Of a stretch of DNA of 64,000 nt, positions 46,799 through 59,521 are shown in pieces. Origin of the DNA: Epiperipatus broadwayi (lineage: Eukaryota > Onychophora > Udeonychophora > Euonychophora > Peripatidae); assembly GCA_028023455.1 (NCBI GenBank), contig JAQFVV010006272.1, positions 4,569,127 to 4,633,126 of the forward strand. The letters run 5' to 3'. Made by a program: the position numbers and the translations under genes. The notes below the pieces were generated by a model that was not told the DNA's origin, made no database searches, and was given only the letters and a program-made list of their open reading frames with translations. Position 1 is the first letter of the stretch. Each line of letters begins with the position of its first letter.

Positions 46799-49529
46799 TG
46801 TGGAAGAGCAGCATAAGGATTTTTATTCCTTTCCAATTTTAATAATTTGAATAAACTATAATGGAAATTGGGACTCAAAATAATTTAAGCACATTAGTTG
46901 GAATGCTATCTCAATGGTTATTTCTAGTGAATGATTTTTAATTTTATCTATTTTCATTGATATTTAATCATACCCTAAACCACACATGTGTAGGTTTAGT
47001 AGATATGGACATCACTTGCCTATGGAAAGAATATTCTAGATGAGCCACTGTTCAATGACCATCACAATTACCCCTGTTTATATGCCATCTCTTCAACCTG
47101 AGCTTGTTTTTTCTGAATATAAGAAAAAGTATTACTTGTAATTAAATGAGTTTGAAATGGCATAGTCAGATAAATATAATAATATATGTTTATTAAGAAA
47201 TCACACACATAGATAAATAAATTATCTATAACCCTAACACACTATTTACAAATAATATAAGAATATAGAATAAAAATATTAAACATAGTTATTATGTTAA
47301 TTAATTAAACATGTATATAAATGTAGTGTTAAATATGATTAACAGTTTATAAAGTATAAATTTAATAATGTCTGTTTTAATAATACGGTATTAAATAATA
47401 ACTGTTCAAAATGAATTAAACAATACTACTAAACATCAAATACATATATAATAAGGTCAAGGCTTTCTCATTATATATATATACATAAATATCTTACCAC
47501 CGATTTATTGTTCACTTCAGTTATTAATAAGTATGATTATACTAACTAACTGTACTTTTCTTTAAAAACAAGTTTCATTAAAATAACAGTTCTTTAATTG
47601 ACTTTAATTGCAGTTCACATATGTATAGATGAAAATATTTTTTTTCTTCTTCATTCTTGCTTTCTGCGCTGTGACATTCACAGTTTTCTGACAAAAAAGG
47701 GAGGAAAAATCATCTTGATAATAAAAAAATTACAATTTTTTCAAAGTCATATTTTAAAAATATGTGACTGAAGCAGATTTATCATTTATTGTTAGTGGCT
47801 AAGGGTCAACTTATTAGTTCATTTTTTTTTTTTTTTGGCATTGACATTTTTCAAACAGCAATCTTTTTATATTGTTAGGTTTTACATGACTAATGGTCAA
47901 ATAGACATACTTAAAAAAATTATACAGCCATCTGCTTGGTTCCAATGAAGCACATTATTGGCATCGTTTAGAAATAACTTTCTGTGACACGAATTGCTAT
48001 TTAGTTTACTTTTCTTATTGATTACCACTACAGTCAAGTGTACATAACTGATTAATTTTACAATCATAAATAGTATAGATCTATAAAATTCATGGCTACT
48101 ATATTTTTTCTTGCCTTTTTTCTCTAAAAAAATTTTTTTAACTAAACTTAATTTAAACTAGCCTTCCCTTAAAACTTCCCAACACATAAGGAATGCCTGT
48201 TTATTCACTTATCTATAATTACATATTTTATTGATTCTTTACTTAGTTTCTCTCTGTTTAATTAAGTTTTCTTTAATAAGATAAATAAAGTCTTTATTTA
48301 AAACATATATGAAAAGTGGTTACTTTTGGAATTATTCCTACTATGAAGCATTACTCTGGTGACATATTATTCTAAGTTTGCAATATGTTTAAAATAACAC
48401 TTCCAAGGGAGTGAAGACTAAAATTTAATTGATAAAATTTGTTTGCAAATCCTATGGAGGTATTATTTTAAATATATCATATACTTAGAATAATATATCA
48501 TCAGAATAATATGTCAAACCAGATATCAAACTTTAAATCTAAAAAAAGAAAATGGAGACATATATTCATAATGGGAAAAAACATATTATGATATAAATAA
48601 AAACAGGTAATTGTGATTTTTTTATGGTATTTTGTCCCATCAAAGCTATTCTTCCCCACCCCAGCATAATATGCCACTTTGTACCATTGTAAACACCCAG
48701 CATGTGCAATACTAAACTTTAAATCTAAAAAAAAAATGCATCTAATTTTTAATGATGGAGAGATATATTCTTTATGAAAAAAGGAAAAATATAAAAAAGA
48801 ACCCTGAAATGTTTTTTTAAATGATAAATTGTAACCTTAAATTTTAGCTTTATATTTTTTTAACCTTAAAAAAATGGTGAACAATATGATAAAGTGTTAG
48901 CTTTAACTAAAAATGGTGAACTGTAACTTTAATCTTATATTTTAAATATTTGGTACTTTAGTATTTTATAAGCTGTGATGTATTATGCTGAACATGTTTT
49001 TTGCTGGTGAGATTTCATCGAAGATTAGATGAATGATGTCATGGCAACAAAGACACTGGTATGACTAAATCATGGGAATGGTGAGTTTTTTTATCGAGGT
49101 GACCCACAAGATTTAAAAAGTCAAGAGACCTATGGGAAATTTTATCATTTCTCTGTCTTTTGTGGTTTTTATATCGGCATGAGCACAGTGATCTTTTTGA
49201 TCATATTGAGAATATTTTTATATATTTCATATTTAATATTGACATTATTTAACTATATAGAGTGAATTTTTAATTGTCGATTGGATAATAATATAGTAAT
49301 TTTCTACCACTGTTATTTGTAAATAATTTTCACTTTGTTTCTTAATAATTAAGTAAATTATTCTAACTTTCATATAAAAAAAACATTTCATAATTTTATG
49401 TACTACTTTTTAGGTTATTTTTTATTTTGCTTCTTTTGGTTCATTGTCTTCTTTTCCATTTTTGTCTTCTTTTCCGTTTTTTTTTTATAAATTATCCTTA
49501 TTTTCATTAAAAAAAGACTACACTTTTAA
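46799..49529. other. 2.7 kb AT-rich stretch, no gene recognised
   Basis: Contains a short inverted pair near 48350-48380 / 48482-48512 (ctggtgacatattattctaa against cttagaataatatatcatc) and a loose direct repeat of actttaaatctaaaaaaa at 48528 and 48715. No coding region. Confidence 0.45.
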
Positions 49530-50150
49530 TTTCATAATTTTATATAATACCTTTTAATTAAGATGTTTTTACAATAATTTTAGTAAATTACTATTAATTT
49601 ATGTATTTTTTGGTGCATGTAATTTTTTTTTTCAAGGAATGACAAACATGGCACCATCCAATATTTCATAATTTTATATAATACATTTTAATTAAGATGT
49701 TTTTTACGTCTGCCATTTCCACTGTATGACAGCTTCGCACTATATCGGGAAGAGTATTTTTTATTCTGTTTAATTTTAAAATTATAAATATTTTTTATAA
49801 ATTTTTCTGCAATTATTTTGTAGTCAATTTGAATTTACAATAATTTTAATAAATTACCATTAATTTATGTATTTTTTTGGTGCGTGTAATTTTTTTTTTT
49901 TTGAGGAACAACAAACATGGCACGATCCAATATTTCATAATTTTATATAATACCTTTTAATTAAAATGTTTTTACGTCCATCATTTCCACTGTATGACAG
50001 ATTTGCATTATATTGGGAAAAGTGTTTTTTATTGTGTTTAATTTTAAAATTATAAATATTTTTTATAAATTTTTCTGCAATTATTTTGTAGTCAATTTGA
50101 ATTTATAATAATTTTAGTAACTTACTACTAATTTATGTATTTTTGGCACA
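49530..50150. repeat. ~267-bp tandem repeat, two and a fraction copies
   Basis: taatttatgtattttttggt and its variants recur at about 49595, 49861 and 50129, and caaacatggcac at 49643 and 49912, a period of 266-269 bp. Units contain atttccactgtatgacag and end in T-rich tracts. It directly precedes the 31/33-bp minisatellite. Confidence 0.85.
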
Positions 50151-50164
50151 TATTTTTTTCCCCT

Positions 50165-51540
50165 ATGAGATGGCTTCTTTAGTATTCTTGCTATGTCTAC
50201 CGGATGTCTTATTTAGTATTATTCCTGTTATTAGATGTCTTCTTTAATATTATTCTTGCTATTAGATATCTTCTTTAGTATTATTATTGCTATTAGATGA
50301 CTTCTTTAGTATTATTCTTGCTACGTCTACCGGTTGTCTTCTTTAGTATTATTCTTGCTATTAGATTATTCTTGCTATGTCTACCAGAATCTTTAGTATT
50401 ATTTTTGCTATGTCTACCAGATGACTTCTTTAGTATTATTCTTGCTATTAGATGTCTTCTTTAGTATTATTCTTGCTATGTATACTGGATGTCTTTTTTA
50501 GTATTATTCTTGCTATGTCTACCAGAATTTTTAGTATTATTTTTGCTATGTCTACCAGAATTTTTAATATTATTCTTGCTATGTCTACTGGATTCTTTAA
50601 TACTATTCTTGCTATTAGATGTCTTCTTTAGTATTCTTGCTATGTTTACTGGAATTTTTAGTATTATTCTTGCTATGTCTACCAGAATCTTTAGTATTAT
50701 TCTTGCTATGTCTACCAGATGACTTCTTTAGTATTATTCTTGCTATTAGATGTCTTCTTTAGTATTATTCTTGCTATGTATACTGGATGTCTTTTTTAGT
50801 ATTATTCTTGCTATGTCTACCAGAATTTTTAGTATTATTTTTGCTATGTCTACCAGAATCTTTAATATTATTCTTGCTATGTCTACTGGATTCTTTAATA
50901 CTATTCTTGCTATTAGATGTCTTCTTTAGTATTCTTGCTATGTTTACTGGAATTTTTAGTATTATTCTTGCTATGTCTACCAGAATCTTTAGTATTATTC
51001 TTGCTATGTCTACTGGAATCTTTAGTATTATTTTTGCTATGTCTACTGCTTGTCTTCTTTAGTATTATTCTTGCTATTAGATGTCTTCTTTAGTATTATT
51101 CTTGCTATGTCTACCAGAATCTTTAGTATTATTCTTGCAATGTCTGCTATGTCTACCAGATCTTTAGTATCATTCTTGCTATTAAATGAGTTCTTTAGTA
51201 TTATTATTATTATGTCTACCAGAATCTTTAGTATTATTCTTGCTATATCTACCAGAATCTTTAGTATTATTCTTGCTATGACTACTGGAATCTTTAGTAT
51301 TATTCTTGCTATGTCTACTGAAATTTTTAGTATTATTTTTGCTATGTCTACCAGTTGTCTTTTTTAGTATTATTCTTGCTATTAGATGTCTTCTTTAGTA
51401 TTATTCTTGCTATTAGATGTCTTCTTTAATATTTTTCTTGCTATGTCTACCAGATTCTTTAGTATTATTTTTGCTATTAGATATCTTCTTTAGTATTACT
51501 CTTGCTATTTTATGTCTTATACTAATTAATTATTATAGTA
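50165..51540. repeat. 31/33-bp minisatellite with ~298-bp higher-order repeat
   Basis: About 40 units of two interleaved types: tttagtattattcttgctat followed by gtctaccagaatc (33 bp), and the same head followed by tagatgtcttc (31 bp). A block from about 50390 recurs about 298 bp later. Because 33 bp equals 11 codons, plus-strand frames (50489-50722, 50787-51062, 51050-51367, 51417-51626) read as repeated FSIILAMSTRI-like hydrophobic peptides. I regard them as by-products of the array, since 31-bp units shift the frame repeatedly. Confidence 0.92.
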
Positions 51541-51580
51541 ATTTTTTCTTTTTTTTTCCAGAAATGGCTGGCTTCTTTAC

Positions 51581-51776
51581 TATTTTTCTTGCTATGATGT
51601 ACTATCCCAAAGATGTATTACTCTAATCTTTCGATCTTTAACATAACACCTCCATGTGATCTGTGGACAAATTTTAGTGATTAACATTGTTCAGAAATTA
51701 CTAGGAGATGTTATCTTAAAGATCAGAAGATTAGAGTAATATGTCTTTGGGGTAATATGTCATAGCAAGAAAAATA
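51581..51776. repeat. Inverted repeat at the right end of the minisatellite
   Basis: tatttttcttgctatgatg (51581 on, to 51652) and its complement ending tcatagcaagaaaaata (51703-51776) flank a 50-base spacer. The arm begins with the same ttcttgctatg word as the minisatellite unit, so the array probably grew from this sequence. Confidence 0.85.
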
Positions 51777-53300
51777 TTATTTCACTCATTTTGAAATTAA
51801 TATATCCTGCAATCTTTCCAGTTTTGACATTCCAAAGAGCATTTTTTTATCAAGCTAGATATTTCTGTTCAAATTTTAATAAAATTGATACTATGGAAAT
51901 CCATTTATTAGATCCATATATTACTTTCAACTATCAAATAAGATCTAGAAGTTATTAAACTAGCAAATACTTGTATCATCTTTAAAGTTATAGACCAAAT
52001 ATTATTTTTAAGACTTTATTTTAGAAATTATATACCTGTTTTAAAATGCCTATATTACTTATGAAACTTTCTATTTATTTTATTATTAAACCAAGCATTG
52101 ACTTTAATGCAATTATTAAGAACGAGTCAGAATCTTTATTTTTAATTAATTCCAAAATAGACTTGATTATGCCCATAACACAATTCTTTAAACAATTCCA
52201 TACCTTATAATGTAACAAGCATGGAAACCTAAGCTACTATTTTAACAGCTGTTAAAACATAATATGGATACATAGCAGTTACTTAGTTAAAAAAAAAAAG
52301 ACTGAAAACTTTTTATAAATGTGGCCTGCTTCTATGATACTATCATTTCAACTTTGAACTATACTAATTTAATATTTTTCCATTAATCAGGTGTATAAGT
52401 ACCATTTAATGTAGATTTTTTTAAAAAAAATCTACCTTTATCCAATAATATAAACTATAAGTTGTCTTTGTTTTGAGAATACATATTTCCCAAGTTTTTT
52501 TATAATGATTTCTTTATCTAAGCAAAGTGATCACAATAATCAAACCATATATTGTGACACAACAAAATATTTGAATTCACAGAAACTACCATTATTTCTA
52601 ATAACTTTAGTCTACAAATTATTATTTGCATCAATACTGGCATAAAAGTCTCCAAGAAAAAAATTTTGGCCCTTTATTTGTGTTGATGCATTAGTACTAT
52701 CAAACAAAAAATAAATGTTTTCTTTCTCTTATCATTCTCAATTTAATATTTTAGGGGATGCCAAACTCTCCAAGAACCATCTGCATTAAATTTTAATAAA
52801 AATATATTACATACTGCTTGGAGAGGATGTCATCTCCTAAAATATTGCCCAGTAATTAATAAATAAATTTAAGATTGAAGCATAAACATTGTTAAAATTA
52901 TTACAGCAAAATTTTGATATTATTATTCTTCCAGTGATCCCACTAGAAATTTTCAGAATAAAAATTAATAAGTTATAGCTCACAGTAAATTTAACACTAT
53001 ACAATCTCTTTTCCTTTGATGAATTGACCTTACAAAAAAAATTGTAGTTATTTATATACTTATTTACTTGAACATCATTTCTCAGGATGATGACTTTTAT
53101 TAAGAGTAGCTAGATACTCTTAAGTTTTGCAGCATGAAGTAAAGTGTACATCCATTTAGATTAAATTTGGAATATTTATCATTATTACCATTATAACCTC
53201 CTAGTTTAGCACTATAATCATTGCTGATAAAAAATATTTATATTACTCAAATGAATACTTATTCAATATTTTTCTGAAGGTTTGTGATGATGGTGTTTTA
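51777..53300. other. 1.5 kb AT-rich stretch, no gene recognised
   Basis: No frame or element end recognised. Confidence 0.5.
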
Positions 53301-53850
53301 GTTGTATTTATATGTTGGACTATTTCCATCATCTAATATAAGTATTGAATGTCTTTAGAAAAATTTAACTTTATTTAAATATTCCAAATACATTTAACTG
53401 TTAGTAATAGCATACAGATTATTATATGCACAATGTTTCGAGAGATATTATTTTCCCTTCCTTTTCAGGTGTTGCTGGCCTGACTAGTGACAGTACTAGC
53501 ATGAGAATTGAACCTGGACCCTTAGATTCTTTGAGTTGAGTTTTTTACTCAAATAATCTTAAGAGTCCAGGTTCACTTCTCATGTTAGTACTATCACTGG
53601 TCAGGTATAACTCAAAGAATCTAAGAGTCTAGGTTTGATTCCCATTCTAGTATTGTCACTGGTCAAGTCAGCAACACCTGAAGAAGAAGGGAGAATAATA
53701 CCGCTTGAAACATTGTGCACATACTAATCTATGTGCTATTACTAACAGTTGTATATATTTGGAATATTTAATTAAATAAAGTTAAATTTTTCTAAAGACA
53801 TTCAATGCTCATATTAGACAATGGAAATAGTCCAACATATTAATACAAAT
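53301..53850. repeat. Foldback element with one arm segment duplicated
   Basis: Left arm about 53301-53541 (tttatatgttggactatttc...) pairs with about 53606-53850 (...gaaatagtccaacatat). Between them, 53548-53604 is an extra direct copy of 53610-53668 (caaagaatctaagagtctag / caaataatcttaagagtcca type units), so the right-arm tip is duplicated. It includes cacctgaagaag...gaaacattg, a motif common at retroelement ends. No coding frame. Confidence 0.85.
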
Positions 53851-54927
53851 ACTTAGTAAAATTTTGCAAATCAAGTTATTTAAAAACACTTTTTCTAGAT
53901 CTTCATACAAAATATTCCTAAATAAGATCATTAAAGCATACAGTTATTTTCCAAAATCCATTGTTCCAAATTTAGTTTTCATATGTATATTATTGATTGA
54001 CTTATCTTTGATAGGATCATAATTAAGAACTAATAGTCTGCTAAACTGTGCCACTATTTTTAAAGCCAAAAAACTATGTATATTTTACATATTCAAATAT
54101 ATTCATCATTAAAAATGGAAAGAAATTTAATTGATTATGCCGCTTCTTTATATATTTAAATAAATCACACAATATAAAATATCTTTATATAACAGCAATT
54201 ATAAACCTCAACAAAAGAGCTGTTATAAGTTAATAGAGAAAACTTATTTAGCCTCAGGGAGATTATCAATTAGTAGTAATTGGTGATTTCCTGGTAACAT
54301 CAAAGGCAAAAATTATTTTATATACAAAAAATATTGAATCAAACATTTGCATAAAACATTTAGTTAATTACTATAATTTTAGATAGATAATACTACACCC
54401 AATTTTAATCATGATGAGCTTTAAACAATGAGTAAAGATTTAGCAAACCAAAGAGATCATAGAATGACATCATTTTATTCTTTCACTTTTTTATTTCTAA
54501 TAATCTTCATAAGCAAGTCTAAATGTTTTATCTACATTGTTTTATTTTGGAAAGAAAAAAAATGATTTATTTGATTTGTTTGTGTTTCTTAATGATCTAT
54601 TATTTGCCCTGCATACATTAGTATGGTGATAGAATAATGAACTTGAGAAATAAAAAGTCTATAGATCAAATTCCCAAGTAAAAAAAAAATTGATTATTTT
54701 TATTGTATAATGACTTATTACTAATAATATTTACATATTCCAAAATAATCTATTACATGATAGCCAGAAAATGGGTATTATAATTTATTTTACTGGCATT
54801 TTTAACACTGTGATAAAAACAACCTTATACAGTATATAATATCACCTATATTAATAATACATTTTCCAAGTTGATAATAACTGAAACACACAGGCTTATT
54901 ATATACCTGTGTTTATATATGTAATGT
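53851..54927. other. 1.1 kb AT-rich stretch, no gene recognised
   Basis: A weak tRNA-like patch, tagtatggtgatagaataat...tagatcaaattccc (about 54619-54676), may be a decayed SINE. Not supported further. Confidence 0.4.
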
Positions 54928-56322
54928 ATAAGGTATATGAGCACAGACTTTCACACGACCCACCACTCTCCACACTATCTCATCACACTAATACACTTGA
55001 ACACATATATGTTGAAAAGATAAATAATCACCAATGTACGTATTTCATGCTAAACCAGCAATCATCAGTTGGTCCAGATTACCATCTCTACACTTGTATG
55101 CTAAAAGTGCTCATATATATATATTAAGATAGCCAATCCAAGTTGATAATAATACATAATTTATACATTTCTAGCATACAGAAAATGGCACACGTTGCTA
55201 TTAATATGAGTAAATACTTGAGTAGTTCAAGAGATCGTACCAATAAGAGTATTTATTTTCTCATGCAATAAATTTCAAATTTGCCTTACGTAAAATAAAT
55301 AAAAATCATATTATATATATTTTTGTTTGTTTGTTAAAATGAGAATAGTGACAGAGTAATTAAAATGTTGTGGGGGGTTTTTTGCATTTTTTTTAATAAT
55401 ATCTTTAAGGCGAACTTGTGTAAATTTAATTTTGTCTAATCATTTACGAGATTAAAATTTTTAATTAGTTCTTCTCAGAGAATCATAGTTTGAGGGATTG
55501 TATCCTTAAGTTATTTATTGAGAAATGTTCAGTCACGATTATTTAGGCTTTGTGCAGTTAAAAATAAAAGGCAAACTTTATTTTTTATAAGTATTATTAA
55601 AAATACGTTATTTTTCAAAATATATAACTATAGAGTATAGAGGATACTTTATTCTCTTTTTTTTTTTCTTTGTAGAATTCTTACTGACAGTTCATGATGC
55701 CTCTGTTTAGTAAAAGTTCCTTTTTTTTTTTATTACCAAACAACTTTTTTTCCAATCTCAAGTTGTTTTATATTTCTAAAATTTGTTCTGTAACCTTTCT
55801 TGCCATTTTATAATTATATTTTTTGTGTGTTGTCATAAACTCTTTTTTGAATCGCTTTATAGAATTCTAAATGTTCAGTTCTTCTAAGTGGATTATTTAA
55901 GAATATGTTCTTTCTTCATATACTGCCTTTTTAAAAAAAAAAATCTACGCTGGAAATACCTGCTTTTTAATATCATCTACTTGTGAAACAATATTTAGTA
56001 AAATGCTGGCCTCAGGGTGGCCTTTGAGTGTTCCATCATCAGATTTTCAGTTGGATGGACGGTTGAAGAATTGGATTGTGGAGTAGATTGAAGCCTGTCC
56101 ATTAAAGTGTAAAGATTGGCTATCTTAATATATATCTGAGCACTTATGGCATGTATGTGTAGAGATAGTAATGTGGACCAACTGATGATTGCTGGTTTAG
56201 CATGAAATACGGATATTGGTGATTATTTATCTTTTCAACATATATGTGTTCAAGTGTATCAGTGTTATGAGATGGAATGGAGAGTGGTAGGTTGTGTGAA
56301 AGTATGTGCTCATATACCCTTT
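54928..56322. mobile_element. Inverted-repeat element with 210-bp arms and 973-bp spacer
   Basis: Left arm 54928-55139 (aaggtatatgagcacagact...gatagccaatcc) matches the complement of 56113-56322. Next to the right arm, 55994-56112 read on the minus strand (caggcttcaatctactccac, then gaaaatctgatgatggaaca) continues the same family body found at 33.9-34.15 kb. It is therefore a full-length copy on the minus strand facing a truncated copy on the plus strand. The 72-codon frame at 54909-55127 lies in the arm and is not a gene. Confidence 0.8.
55140..55993. other. Spacer between the inverted copies, no gene recognised
   Basis: AT-rich with long T tracts (about 55661, 55721) and no recognised domain. 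Confidence 0.5.
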
Positions 56323-59300
56323 ATATTAAAATGCCAATTTTTTTTTATTGACATCATTCAAGTCTGAGGTATTTTTGAAGCTTGTTGATATTTTTAAATG
56401 ATTTTCTAATTCTGATTTAAATTTACTTTCAAAAACAAATTTATTTAGACCAAAGAAATACAGATTGAAAAGCATAAAACAAGCAAAAGGATAAGATAGC
56501 ATGTAAAAAAAAAAAATCATAGAAGCATGATTTCTCTAAAGTTCATTCTCTCTGTTCTCCCACTTCCAACATCTATTTATGGTTAATGTAGCAGGGAAGA
56601 TTAAAATGAAGTGCTATTATTATACTTTTGTGATTTAGATTTAATAAAGATAAAGATTTTATTAAAAATATAATAAATTTACATTCTTTATATTTTAATG
56701 TAATCAAAACAAAAGAATTATTACAATATTTTTCATTATCAATTCAAACCCATAAAAGAAAATATATTTTATCATTTATGAAGAAATAAAGTTCTCTCTT
56801 GTACTTAATATCTACCTATTTTTCTAAATACAACATTAGTAAAGAACCTTTCATCGATATATTTGATAGATAATGTTGCCAATGACAGAACAACACTAGG
56901 TTTGAGGAGAATGTATAATTCTCTAAGCCTATACAAAATACTATTTAAGTTTAGACAAAGAATAATTTATTATAATCTTTACATATCAAATATTTACGCT
57001 TTGAATATTAACACCATTACCATTGCAAAACTACTCTGAAAAAATCAAGAGCATATAAAGATGTAGGTCACAATACACATACCTTCAACATTTATTCCTA
57101 ACACCAATAAATAGGATAAGAAAAATAATGGGATAAGCAAAAGTTCACACTTATTTATCCATGCAAGTGTATGATTAGTATCATATCCCTAATCTTAAAG
57201 ACTTAACAAGAATAAACCATCCTAAAATTTTCCTCATTACAATATTTATGTCATCTATAATATAATATACTAAAAGGCATAATTTAAAATGACATATAAA
57301 AATAGTTTCAAATACCTACTATTTATCATATAATAATACTATAAACACAATATAAAATACTGATAAAACACATGGTATTTATAATAAAATAATTGGGTAT
57401 AAGAATTAATTATAAATTAACAATTTATAAAAAACAATACATGATCTCCAAATGTAAATTCATTCAACCATATCATTCTTTAAATAATCCTATACTAAAT
57501 GTTCATATTTTTGTCAATACAATACTGCAATTTTATTTTGAAAAACCCAATATACATACATATAAATAAATTATTAGCAAAATATTATATGCATAAAGAA
57601 CAACTTAAGTTTCTAAGTTTTGAAATCACTTATTCTAAAGCATACTTAATAATGTTCCAATTCAAACAATGATTTCATTATACTCCAGATTATTTTATTT
57701 AATATAGCCAAAAAGTTTCAAGATCATAATAACTACTAAATATCTGAGACAGTAAATATAGCACTGACACAATCTGAAGTAATACGGAGTTTAAATATAG
57801 CACATTCCTTTCATATTATAAGGCAAATGCAATTTTCAAAATAATAGAGCACTCTTTAGCAAATATATTTTACTTTAAAATAAATGCAAAATAAGGATTG
57901 AATCTTTCACATTATCTTTGAAAACAAAACACAATTTCCTGGAATGCGGTAATTTTCACTTTTCAAATTATGCAAACATATCATTGTCAAAATAGTTTAT
58001 TCTAAAGTAAGGTAAATATATTCTAGATATCCATAATTATTATAGTTTAAAACTACTTTAATGATCTTCTTAAAAATGTTATTTTAATTAGCACATAGTT
58101 AAAATTTTTGTTATTTTTAAAAATTTAGCATGACAAAGAATATAATTGTTATTAACATCATAGCAACAGCGCACTATAAAGTTATAATTAGTTTAGGATA
58201 ATGTCTTAATAAGTTATTCATAAATTTAAGCATTATTCTTATATCCATAATATTAGCACAATACTTTTCATTTTAATTCAAATATTAGTGCAGATAAATT
58301 GATAATTGATAGTAGTTTAAAAATAATGTAAATTTTACCTATGTGAATTTTCTGATGTTAGCAAATCCATGTTACAATTTGATGTTTTTTTTCTTTAATA
58401 AATCAAGTTGTTAAAGTTTCGTCATTGTATATATTTTAATGGATATATTGTAATGAAATGAATGGACCACTTTGGAAGAGGCCCAGCAGATTGCTCTTTA
58501 GCCTTTCTTTTTTTTTAAAACTGCAATCAACTGAATAGGTTAACAAGTTCCTTAATTATTTAGTTAGATGATTAATAATTAATGAACATGTGATAAGTTA
58601 TTTTTACAAACTAAATCATGTGATCTTAAAAAAATCAATGATTAACAACTTTAGGGCATTATTAATTAATAATTAATATGATCTTAATTAGTTGTCCAGT
58701 CATATATTCCAATAATAGATTTTTTTTAAACTGCCTGGATTTCTAGACATAATAAATTAATATTACATTTAAAATATACAATTTTTCAATAAATTAAAAT
58801 ATTACAAAAAATGATAAATTAATCAAATATTTTAAGAAGTTTTCAAAATTTAAATATAATATTTTAGAAAATAATACATTTTTAACAATATTATAGTTCA
58901 GATATTATTAAATATTGACTCCTTTAAGCAATGAACTTTAATTGTAATCAATTTCTTTTAAACTTTCCCCTCAGTCAAAATAACCATTATACATGCATGC
59001 CCCCCACTTGTAAGATTTAATATGTTAATTAGAAGTGTTTAAACAAACTGTAATAACTACTTGAATTATAAAATACTATTGAAATATCAAATTATTTAAA
59101 ATGTTTGTTTTAAAGTACTTACTTTGCTTTTTTTAAAAACTACATTTGGTGTCTAATTGTATTTTAAACTAAGAGTAAATTATACATTAATAGGAATGCA
59201 AAATCTAGGAATTTAACACATATAAAGTTACTAAGTTAATTTGACTGATATTTTAAAATTAATTAACTTTATTTTTATTTAAATCTATCTAAAGAAATTG

Positions 59301-59521
59301 ATCTATAACAACAGTTCTATAACCAAATTTAAAATTTCAAACTATTCTCTATGTTTGACACATAAATTCATTTATTGAAAGAATATAATATGTAAATTAT
59401 ATATATCCGCATTACACACACACATGATTCTCTAAGCAAATCTTATTATTACAATACATATAAAAATTAAATACTGTTAATGCTATACTAGTAATTATAA
59501 ATAAAATAGAAATTCATATAA
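56323..59521. other. 3.2 kb AT-rich stretch, no gene recognised
   Basis: Among the most AT-rich parts of the window. The 64-codon minus frame at 56326-56520 is Phe/Lys/Asn-rich with no domain. A short clustered taattaataat-type palindrome patch is at about 58565-58690. Confidence 0.5.

Noticed and set aside
50489-51626. Four plus-strand frames of repeated hydrophobic peptides
   Set aside because: Produced by the 33-bp minisatellite unit; 31-bp units break the frame repeatedly and no start context or flanking domain is present.
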